DNA of 59,164 nt from Desulfomicrobium macestii. Lineage in GTDB: Bacteria; Desulfobacterota; Desulfovibrionia; Desulfovibrionales; Desulfomicrobiaceae. Below, piece by piece: positions 7,754 through 17,200 of the stretch. The notes under the pieces were generated by a model. The model ran no database searches, had not been told where the DNA came from, and was given only the letters and a program-made list of their open reading frames with translations. The stretch spans positions 1 to 59,164 of the forward strand of contig NZ_JADBGG010000029.1 in the NCBI RefSeq assembly GCF_014873765.1, read 5' to 3'. The first letter of the stretch is position 1. Each line of letters starts with the position of its first letter. Position numbers and translations under genes: made by a program.

Positions 7754-9958
7754 TCAGGCAATTTCAACGTTCGAGGTCAGCATGGTTTCCAGGGCGATCT
7801 CGATGGTCAGTATGGCCGAGCTTTGGTCTCCATCGCCGTCCCGAACCTGGTAGGAGAAGACATCCTCTGCGCCCTGCGGCGCGGAATCATTCAACGTGTA
7901 GCCGTATTCTCCGTTGGAATACAGGATCAAAGTGCCGTAAGCGCCTTCAATCGTGACCACTCCACCCTCGGAGATTTCCTGCCAGGTCTCGCCGCCGTCA
8001 TTGCTGACGCCATTGACCCAGATGCCGTCAGCGCTTCCATCATCGTTGTCCAGCACATTCCCGGATCCGATGCCTCCGTTAAAACCGGAGTCCACCGCGT
8101 TGGGGTCATGATTTCCAATCGTTGGATGAAGGGGACCTACATTGGAGCCACCAAAGGTGTTGCCATTTCCAGCCAGATACTCACCCAGCCCCTCAAGTTC
8201 GGGGTCAATGACGTTCCCGTCGCTGTCATAGAACACCTGGCCGGCCTTGATGTAATAGGCTGTGACCGTTCCGCCGGTCTGCGCCTCGACCCAAGCCACA
8301 AAACCCTGCGGATTGTCCGGGTCCTTCATCTCATTGAAGAGGTTTTCATAATCATCGATCTTGAAGGCCTGCTCCTTGCCGTTCACATCCACCAGAAAGA
8401 GGACATTGGAGATGGCGTACCTGATTTCATGATCCTGGCTGAAGTCCACGTGGCCTCTATCGTGCACGGCAGTCACCACATCGTCGCCGAATTCTATGAG
8501 CCCGCCCAAAGAGAAGGACTCCGAGGCGCTGTCATCGTCACCGTCCGTGGCGCGAATGTTCACGACCAGCTCTTCAGCGGTCAGAATCTGCACTTCATCC
8601 AGGCCGCCCTCCACGCCATCGGGGGCTTCATGCATGATCGGGCGCAGCTGCTCAAGCGTCACCACCCCGTACTCGTTGATGGTCAACGTGAAGGTTGCGT
8701 CCTCATTGCCCAGGCTTTCCACCCGGCCGATCACGTTTCCGTTTTCGTCTGTGTAAAGCAGGATCGATTCACCGGTCAGCATGTCCTTCAGCCCGGAGTC
8801 GACACCATCCAATTCTCCGAATGAATACTCAAGGGAAGGATCGCCACCCTCGGAATACTCGCCGTTGTGCTGCACCAGCTTTGGGCCGTCAGCGCCGAAT
8901 ACAACCTGAAAAACCCCGCCCGCGCTTGCGGTGTCGGTATTTGTCGACTGCTCGTTGCTCCCACCCGGCAGATAGCTGTCCTCGGTGCGCAGGGAGAGGC
9001 TTGCCTCTGGCACGACTTCGATAACCGGACCGTCGTCGAGCACATTGACCGTCAGGGAACTCGTCGCAATGATGGCGCCATTGTTGACGACATGCATGAC
9101 AAAAAGGTCCGGCAGGCTGTCGTCGTCAAACCTTCCGTCACCACCGCCGTTCTCTTCGGAGACAGGATGGTCGATGTTGCCGTCCAGGGTGTACTCATAG
9201 CTGTACGTTCCGTCGGGGTTCTGCGTAACCACAAGGGTCCCGTACTGGCCGTGAACAATGCCCCCTCCCGTTACATCCACATCCTCGTCCACGCCGCGAA
9301 TGAAGAGCTGATCCTCCCCTCCGGGACCCGGCGTGAAGGGGATGGCGCCGCTGGTGCTGTCCGCGGTTCCGCCGTCGTTGCTTCCCGGCCACTGAACCTC
9401 GCCTTCATCAAGCGAACTCTCTTCGACCTGGGTCACAACCGGCCCGAGCACCGGCGGTGTCGGGATTGACGGGGTCGGGATTGACGGGTCTGCATCAGCC
9501 TCTTCGATCAAATCGTCGGCCTCCAGGCTCTCCACCGTGATCGATGTGAACTCGCGGGGATCAAGCCCGCCCAGCCTGTCCACTCCCGCAATGAGGTTTC
9601 CTGCGTCATCCCTGTACTCTCCGACGCCACCGCCGCCATCCGCGCCGCCCTCGGGACCGGCCGCAGGCTCGATCTCACTCTCGCCAAGCGCAGCCAGAAA
9701 CTCCTGCATGTCCAGGATGGTTCCATCAGGCATGACCACATTGGGCGCCTGGGCATCGCCAAGATCGGCGAAATCTAGGACCACCTGGCCGCCATCCGCA
9801 AAATTGAAGACCACGTTGCCCCCATCCATCCTGACTTCCGCCTGATCAAAGGCGGCCTCAAGAATGAAATCCTGTCCCGGGACAGCGGTCAAAACCATAA
9901 CCTGCCCGGCGGCAGGAGCCTGAACAACCAATCTGGTGTTTTGTGTTATTTCGAACAC
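7754..9958 (-). CDS. Short Lap-type retention protein A2 lacking VWA and RTX repeats
   Basis: A 734-aa protein whose first 105 residues match the N-termini of A1 and A3: a retention-module-like domain with PAAGPEGG at about 98-105, a probable LapG site. A second PAAG lies near residue 15. The middle has T1SS-143/VCBS-like beta domains (DGTYSYEY, DDGPV, DGDDDSASESF). It then ends directly after a VCBS-like domain with LETMLTSNVEIA, which resembles the last residues of A1 and A3, without their VWA and RTX blocks. The start is GTG at 9958, with AAGGAGG 5 nt upstream and N-terminal alignment to A3; a longer ATG frame from 10003 lacks both supports. It could be a small fibre protein, a regulator competing for the export pore, or a deletion derivative. 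Confidence 0.85.
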   Translation of the reverse strand: MFEITQNTRLVVQAPAAGQVMVLTAVPGQDFILEAAFDQAEVRMDGGNVVFNFADGGQVVLDFADLGDAQAPNVVMPDGTILDMQEFLAALGESEIEPAAGPEGGADGGGGVGEYRDDAGNLIAGVDRLGGLDPREFTSITVESLEADDLIEEADADPSIPTPSIPTPPVLGPVVTQVEESSLDEGEVQWPGSNDGGTADSTSGAIPFTPGPGGEDQLFIRGVDEDVDVTGGGIVHGQYGTLVVTQNPDGTYSYEYTLDGNIDHPVSEENGGGDGRFDDDSLPDLFVMHVVNNGAIIATSSLTVNVLDDGPVIEVVPEASLSLRTEDSYLPGGSNEQSTNTDTASAGGVFQVVFGADGPKLVQHNGEYSEGGDPSLEYSFGELDGVDSGLKDMLTGESILLYTDENGNVIGRVESLGNEDATFTLTINEYGVVTLEQLRPIMHEAPDGVEGGLDEVQILTAEELVVNIRATDGDDDSASESFSLGGLIEFGDDVVTAVHDRGHVDFSQDHEIRYAISNVLFLVDVNGKEQAFKIDDYENLFNEMKDPDNPQGFVAWVEAQTGGTVTAYYIKAGQVFYDSDGNVIDPELEGLGEYLAGNGNTFGGSNVGPLHPTIGNHDPNAVDSGFNGGIGSGNVLDNDDGSADGIWVNGVSNDGGETWQEISEGGVVTIEGAYGTLILYSNGEYGYTLNDSAPQGAEDVFSYQVRDGDGDQSSAILTIEIALETMLTSNVEIA

Positions 9959-10045
9959 TATATCCTCCTTAACGACAATTCCTGTTTTTTTGATGTCGCC
10001 CATGTTGAAATCAACCTTCGTACGATCATCAAACTGCTTGTCTTA

Positions 10046-10102
10046 CAAATGATCATCCGAAACCTGAAAGACAAGTATGAAAACAGGACCGAAAAGGTAT
10101 GA
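10046..10102 (-). promoter_or_regulatory. Predicted promoter and upstream operator of A2
   Basis: On the minus strand TCATACC (10096-10102), 13 nt, TTTCATAC abutting TTGTCT (10069-10074), then 17 nt to CATTTG (10046-10051). The -10 match is poor but the layout repeats that of A1 and A3, about 90 nt from the GTG start. A further TCATAC lies at 10302-10307. Apart from this and the P3 terminator, the 9959-10564 gap shows no gene. Confidence 0.45.
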
Positions 10103-10474
10103 ATTTTCCCGCCCTGACAAACAAAAACTAATTATCCAATATAGATACGTACAAAATAAAGAACTGCGGAGCCACAACGCAACACAAGTCCGTCCATCCC
10201 GTTCGTTGGTACTTCTGGGTTAGCCAGTGCTCTTAGCCCCTCGCAAAAGTAGCTTCAACATACTAATTTCATTATTTTTATAACCAAAATATCAAAGACT
10301 GTCATACATTTGCGACACCGCAAGCAACCGCTGAACATCCCCTGCAAGGGCGGTGTAAACAAGCGCACCTGAGCGGATTCAAGAAACCAGGGTCACGCCA
10401 TGAACCGCACGGACCAGTTTGCAGATCAAGGGTGGGGTGGAAAAAGGTACAGGCTGAAGCAGAGACCTTACATC

Positions 10475-10503
10475 AAAAAATCCCCCGTCCAGTGACGAGG
10501 GAT
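10475..10503 (-). terminator. Intrinsic terminator after P3
   Basis: Minus strand: ATCCCTCGTC, 4-nt loop, GACGGGGGAT (one mismatch), then TTTTTT. It lies about 60 bp past the P3 stop and closes the A3-P3 unit. Confidence 0.75.
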
Positions 10504-10564
10504 TGCAGCGAATTGTGGTGTTTGGCAGAAGGGCGCGGGTTTGCGTTTTATCCCGCGAAGCGCT

Positions 10565-11101
10565 TCATGAATTGAAGGAATCAAGAATGAGACGGGCCAG
10601 GCCATCGTCGAAGCCGGTGTCCAGGGCCGCCGTATCCAGATGTTCGGAAGGATGGTCCAGACCGGACGCATCGTGCAGGTAGACTTCCACGGGCTCCATC
10701 CCGGAAGCGGCCAGGAGTTCTTCGGCAGCGCCGTCGACATCCATGAGTTCAGGCAGGGACCAGGCCTGGAAATCATGCATGCCCTCGGGCACGCCCGCTT
10801 CCTCACCCAGTAAAAAGGACCCTATGAAGGACAAACCGTCACCGGTCTCGACCACATAGCTGTAGTGGGTCGCGATTCCTCCCGCCTCGACGGGCAAGGA
10901 GGTGTACGCATAGCTCCCGTCGGGCCACACGGTCAGTTCGCCGCCTGCCGGCGGGCTGATGACCAAACCCTCATCGGGCACGAAAAGCCCCGCAAATTCC
11001 ACGACTCGCAATGAATTCGAATCATTTCCATCTTCCAGGAGTCGACCTTCTCCGGAGAGAAGATCTTCCATGATGCTCTGGGTTGGCCGTGTCGGTTTCA
11101 T
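10565..11101 (-). CDS. Companion protein P3 of Lap-type adhesin A3
   Basis: A 178-aa, cysteine-free, acidic paralogue of P1 and P2. Conserved pieces are RVVEFAGLFVPDEGLVISPP, GGELTVWPDGSYAYTS, MHDFQAWSLPELMDVDGAAE and the tail GFDDGLARLILDSFNS. The start ATG at 11101 has a GGAGG site 5 nt upstream; the longer GTG frame starting at 11113 overlaps that site and is unlikely. No signal peptide or transmembrane helix is evident, so the protein is either cytoplasmic or leaves by the type I route through its C-terminus (inference). Location one gene behind each Lap-type protein, three times, points to a role tied to that protein, for example as cofactor, cap or co-secreted subunit. No function can be assigned. 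Confidence 0.8.
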   Translation of the reverse strand: MKPTRPTQSIMEDLLSGEGRLLEDGNDSNSLRVVEFAGLFVPDEGLVISPPAGGELTVWPDGSYAYTSLPVEAGGIATHYSYVVETGDGLSFIGSFLLGEEAGVPEGMHDFQAWSLPELMDVDGAAEELLAASGMEPVEVYLHDASGLDHPSEHLDTAALDTGFDDGLARLILDSFNS

Positions 11102-11170
11102 GATCGCCTCCACCCTTTCTTATGATGACATTCCCGCCGTTGCCGACGGGGATGGGCGCATCGTCCTTCA

Positions 11171-11200
11171 AAAACAGGGGAAAGGGAAGGCCCTTTCCCC
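11171..11200 (-). terminator. Terminator-like hairpin between A3 and P3
   Basis: A perfect 10-bp stem GGGGAAAGGG/CCCTTTCCCC with a 4-nt loop, followed on the minus strand by TGTTTTTG, starts about 10 bp after the A3 stop. It probably ends most A3 transcripts and lets a fraction continue into P3. Confidence 0.6.
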
Positions 11201-11209
11201 CGGTCCGGT

Positions 11210-14200
11210 TTAGATGTTGATATTGTTGGTGAGCATGGTGTTGATGACATCGTCGATGGAATCATCAGCGCCAACCGCCGTGACCGTGATGGTCGCCACA
11301 TGGGTGTTGTAGTCTCCGCCCGCGCCATCCTGATCGATGCGCACATCGACCGTGGCCTTGCCATCCAGACCAAGTGCGCCCGTGATGTTCACGTAATCAA
11401 GAGGATCGGAACTCGTTCCCGAGAGCAGCGCGGAGAGGTCGAGAGTGTCGCCATCAGGGCCAAGCTCGAAGTCGAGGATGGTGTCACCCGTCACAGCTCC
11501 ATCCGGCACGTCACCCGCCGCGTACGAGAAGGTGTCCTGGCCGGCGCCGCCGGACATGGTGTCGTTACCGGTGCCGCCGATAATAGTGTCGTTGCCGGTA
11601 CCGCCATCGATGCTGTCGTTTCCGCCCTGGCCGTAGATGATATCGTTTCCGGCGCCGCCGGAGATGGTGTCGTTACCGCCCACTGAGCCTTCCTGGCCGT
11701 AGGCTTCATGATTGTAATAGAGCTCGCTGCGAAGCTGATCAGGAGTCAGCCCAGGGTTATCCGCTACGAACTTTTCCCAGCCGCCATCGTTGTCGTCGGC
11801 GTAGATGCTGTCTCCGAAGATCACGTCATTGCCGTCACCGCCAGAGATTTCGTCATTGCCCACGGGATTGGGTGAGAGCAACGGCTGGAGCGAATCCTGA
11901 AGAGCCTCAACCAATCCACCGGAAGGCACGATGGACGCATCGTCCGAATCGATAAGATCAAGCATCCCCAAGTTGGCACTGTTGTCGATGCTTATAGCCT
12001 GGATGTTGAACCCAAGGCCTTCAAGCCCGCCAACCTCATTGACTGTGTCACCATCACCGTTACCGAGGAAATGCTCGTCCGCGAAGCTATCAAGGGAACT
12101 GCCCGGTCCCGCCGTGTTGGTGCCGTCTCCTGAATAGTGATACGTTGGCACTCCGTCGGAGAGGAAGATGACTTGGTTCAGATCGGCATTGGGAAGCATA
12201 TTGCCCGCAGTGCTTGCCCATTGATATGCCATCTCAAGACCAGCTTCGTAGTTGGTACCACCGTTCGCCACCAGCGAGGTCACGGCCGCTTGGGCAGCCA
12301 GAATTTCAGCGCCGACTCCCGCATCGCCGGGAATAAGGGTCCATGTCCCGACGCCTCTGGCATCAAGACTCCATCCATCTCTATTGCCGTTGTATTCGAC
12401 AATATGCACTCTCACCGTGCCGGCGTCGCTGTTCCCAAGCTGATTGAGCAGTTCGTTCACCGCATTCCTCTGGGCGAGCAGCTTGCCGTTGTTTCCCATG
12501 CTACCGGACGTATCAAGAACCATTATGATGTTGGCAATCTTGCCGGCAGCCGTATAGCCGCCCATATCTCCAACCAGCACATCCTTCCCGTCTCCGCCGA
12601 CGATGGGCCCGTCAGGAGCATAGGGTGATGTATCGACCCGGTGGTCGTCGTCGGTCACAAGGTCCGTACCCTCAGTGGCCGACGTGTCTGAGACATTCTC
12701 GCCAACGACCAAGTACTTGGGTGCCGGTGGGGTCACATCAATGGTCAGAGTGGAGGCCGCTACGTCACCGTCACCGTCGACGATCTGGTAGGGAAAAACC
12801 TCCTGGAGAGAACTCATTGTAGCGGGAGGCGTGTATTCCCAACTTCCGGGCGCGTTCAAACCCACGCTATCAAAGTGGAAGGTCAGGCTGCCGCCATGTT
12901 CCGTCGTGACCGTGAAGGCGTCGCCGACGAGGGTTTCGACTGCAGCGCCATTGACCGTGACCGTAATCGTGTTGTCGCCATCCCACGTGTAGACCTTTGG
13001 AGACCCTTCGACCTGTTCAATGGTCATGGAGAGGATACGACCTCCGTCAGCGCCGAAGTCGTCATTCCCGACTCCACTGATTATATTACCCGAAACCGTT
13101 ACGCCGGGCGTGATCTGATCGAGAAGCGTGTCGAGAAGAGCATCAAAGTCCCCGACAAGAATCGGACTTCCCTCTCCATCAAGATCAACGTCACGAAGCG
13201 GTTGCTCTTGGATGCCGCCACCAACGCCGATAGTGACGACGTTGAGGTCATTGCTCCCTATAAACGCGCTCCATTCTGTCGCAGTGGAAGCCAGCAGTGC
13301 ATTACCTGAAGCTATCTGCTGATTCGGATTCCCGTCACTGATGAAAAAGACCTGATTGCTTGCACCAGTCTGAGGAACAAAGGCAGTCATGGTCTCCTCG
13401 ATAGCATCCGTGAAGTCCGTGGCACCTGTATTGACGGGCCTATCGGCCTGAATATCGTCAATCTTGGCATTGAAAGCAGCCAGATTAGTGAATGGCCCGA
13501 AGGACACGGCGTTGGCGCCAAATGCAACTATACTCATGCTGACATCGTCCGCATCTGGATTATTGAATATCTTTGCCGCCGCCGCCTTGACCGCCAGCAG
13601 CATGGTGTTCAGCTCGGTATTATTGATACTACCGCTGAAATCGAGAACCCAGGCCACATTGTAGTCCCCCCCTTCCGGGGCCTGAACCACGGCGGAATCC
13701 GCAACGGTTGCCGGGCCATCGTCCTTGAAGCTGATGAATGCGCCAATGCCCACCGCATCCATGGCCACGTCCTGGTCGCCGTCTTCCAGGGTCACCACTG
13801 CGGACAGCTTGTTCGCAAGGGTGATGGCTTCATCGTAACTTGATGTGTCGGCAGGATTGCCTTCGAGGGTCGCCGGATCAGGATGCACCATGGCCACATG
13901 TTGCGTGACGCTCAGCTTGCCGTCCTCGCCAATCTCGATGGTGAAGGCGTCATGCGTACCCGAGCCGTCCGTGTACTTGCCGTAAACCACATTGTTGTCG
14001 TCAGGATCGGCCACAAGGGTGATCAAGTGCCCGCCAACGGTGGTCTTGAACCCTGTCGCGGAATCGTCGATGCGCAGAGACACGTCCGGAGTGCCGCCGT
14101 CAGCACCCGCAGCGGGGGCTACCGTGTATGCAAAGATGGACTCCGCGCCCGTAACCTTCACGCCAAGCTGACTTGTTTCGTCGGTCACAACCGCGCCAAG

Positions 14201-17200
14201 AACCTGCTGCTCAAGGCCTATGTTCAGATCAATGTCCACGGCCGGGCCATCGTCCTTGAAGCTGATGAATGCGCCAATGCCTACCGCATCCATGGCCACG
14301 TCCTGGTCGCCGTCTTCCAGGGTCACCACTGCGGACAGCTTGTTCGCAAGGGTGATGGCTTCGTCGTAACTTGATGTGTCGGCAGGATTGCCTTCGAGGG
14401 TCGCCGGATCAGGATGCACCATGGCCACATGTTGCGTGACGCTCAGCTTGCCGTCCTCGCCAATCTCGATGGTGAAGGCGTTATGCGTGCCCGAGTCGTC
14501 CGTGTACTTGCCGTAAACCACATTGTTGTCGTCAGGATCGGCCACAAGGGTGATCAAATGCCCGCCAACGGTGGTCTTGAACCCTGTCGCGGAATCGTCG
14601 ATGCGCAGAGACACGTCCGGAGTGCCGCCGTCAGCACCCGCAGCGGGGGCTACCGTGTATGCAAAGATGGACTCCGCACCCGTAACCTTCACGCCAAGCT
14701 GACTTGTTTCGTCGGTCACAACCGCGCCAAGAACCTGCTGCTCAAGGCCTATGTTCAGATCAATGTCCACGGCCGGGCCATCGTCCTTGAAGCTGATGAA
14801 TGCGCCAATGCCCACCGCATCCATGGCCACGTCCTGGTCGCCGTCTTCCAGGGTCACCACTGCGGACAGCTTGTTCGCAAGGGTGATGGCTTCATCGTAA
14901 CTTAAGGTGTCGGCAGGATCGCCTTCGAGGGTCGCCGGATCAGGATGCACCATGGCCACATGTTGCGTGACGCTCAGCTTGCCGTCCTCGCCAATCTCGA
15001 TGGTGAAGGCGTCATGCGTACCCGAGCCGTCCGTGTACTTGCCGTAAACCACATTGTTGTCGTCAGGATCGGCCACAAGGGTGATCAAATGCCCGCCAAC
15101 GGTGGTCTTGAACCCTGTCGCGGAATCGTCGATGCGCAAAGACACGTCCGGAGTGCCGCCGTCAGCCCCGGCAGCGGGGGCTACCGTGTATGCAAAGATG
15201 GACTCCGCACCCGTAACCTTCACGCCAAGCTGACTTGTTTCGTCGGTCACAACCGCGCCAAGAACCTGCTGCTCAAGGCCTATGTTCAGATCAATGTCCA
15301 CCGTGGGCATATCGTCCACGATCTTGATGTAGAAGTCCTTATCCAGAGTGATGGAGTCGCCGTCAGCGTCTGTGGCCTTGACTATGGAGGACATGTCCAG
15401 GAGCAGGAGATTTTCCCCTCCGCCGGGAGCGTGATCCAGAGGACCTTGCAGGAGGAAACTGAAATGCCCGTCGCTCTGCAAGGTGAGTGTGAAGACCGGA
15501 ACTTCGCCAGCCGTTGCGGTGAGCACGTTCCCTTCGACCAAATAGGTCACGGGGATCCCACCGGAAGTCAGCTCCGGAAGTCCCGAGGTGTCAGGCAGCA
15601 TGCTGAAGGTCCCGTCTTCATCCGCGCCGAAGGAGACCTGGGATGCCAGGGATCCCGTTGCCAGCTTTGTGTCCGGCCACCCATCAACGGGCCGACCCCA
15701 TATCGAAAAGTCGTTCTCCTCCTGGTTGCCATTAGGAAGCATCTCTTCCTCCACGATCTTGAGCACCGGGAAGATGCCGTCCTGCTCGGGCACGTCATCG
15801 GTCACGTTGATGGTGAAGCCTCCCGTCAGGGTGATGGCGTCGCCGTCGCCGTCCGTGGCCACGATCACCGACGCCAAATCGATGGGCAGGTTGTTCTGAC
15901 CGTCACCGACGGGATGATCGAGCTGGTCGTAAAGATTAAACGTGTACTCGCCGTCACTGTCGAGCTCCAGGGTGAAGACGACCCGCTCCTGAGGCAGGGA
16001 GATCATCCTGGCGACTTGTACGTCCTCATCGCCGCCAGGCCCTTCGGGCTCACCGATTCCGACATAGGCGATGAGGGTCGACCCTTCCACTCGGTAGCTC
16101 AAAGGTTCGCCCTTGGAGTAGAGGTTTTGGGCCACAAGGCCGCTCACATCTTCGGACAGGCTGAATCCGCCTTCGCCCGGTCCGTCCGCGCCGAATACGA
16201 CCAGGGATGCCAAGGACCCCTTGATGTTGGCGGGGCCACTGTCCCACCACTTGTAAGGATCACCCGTGAAGGAACCATCGTGGTTGCCGTCGTTGGGATG
16301 GTTGCCGTCGGAAAGCCAGGTCTTGATATCGTCTTCATCGACGGTCCTGTTTATGGCCGCATCTGTGGCCACCGGCGAATCATCGTCAACGATCATGTTC
16401 AGACCACCGACGACGGAATCTCCGGAGCCATCGGTCAGGGTGAAAGAAAAATTGTAGAGGATGTCGTCTTCCGTGCCGGACACGGAATGATCGAGGGGCT
16501 GATACAGTTCGAATCTGTATGTTCCGGCAGCCAGATCTGTAACTTGCAGGCTGAATACATCCACCCTGACGGGTTCCAGGGACTCTATTCTGTTGTCATA
16601 CTCCCCGTTTGGATACTCAGTAATATAGAATGCGTTCAGGGTTGTTCCACCGTCCACGACTTCGTACTGAAGCTCATTCCCTCGGGATTCCACTCCCAGG
16701 GCCACAAGGCCCGCCAGACTCCATACGAACGGAGTCGTTGCGGAAGGCCCGTCTCCACCGAAGTCATAATTGAGCACCCCTTCGGCATACGCAAACTGGG
16801 CGGGATGGTCCCCGTCGGCCCCGTCGTCGTTGCCGTCAAAGGGAGTCATGGTCAGTTCGCTGATGCGGAGCCCGTCTTCATCGGCGGCTCCAAAAGCCAA
16901 TCCTGCCGAAGGCAACGGATTTAAATCTTCGACATCGGCTTCCAGGGCCTCCACCGTAATGGCGGTGAAATCACGCGGGTCCAAACCGCCCAGCTTGTCC
17001 ACGCCATCAATGAGATTGCCCGCGTCGTCCCTGTACTCGCCGACGCCGCCGCTTCCGGTGGCACCGCCTTCAGGGCCCGCTGCGGGCTCAACGTCTCCCT
17101 CGCTCAGGGAGGCTAGAAATTCCTGTAAATTGAGGACCGTGCCGTCCGCCAAGATGATGTTCGGGACCTGGCCATCCGGAATATCACTGAATTCGATGAC

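Noticed and set aside
13703-15295. CRISPR-like array
   Set aside because: The 531-bp units are contiguous coding repeats with no short repeat-spacer pattern; none was seen elsewhere in the window.
14945-16924. 659-aa plus-strand open frame opposite A3, and its shorter copies at 13883 and 14414
   Set aside because: The three copies simply reflect the 531-bp repeats of A3 read on the wrong strand.
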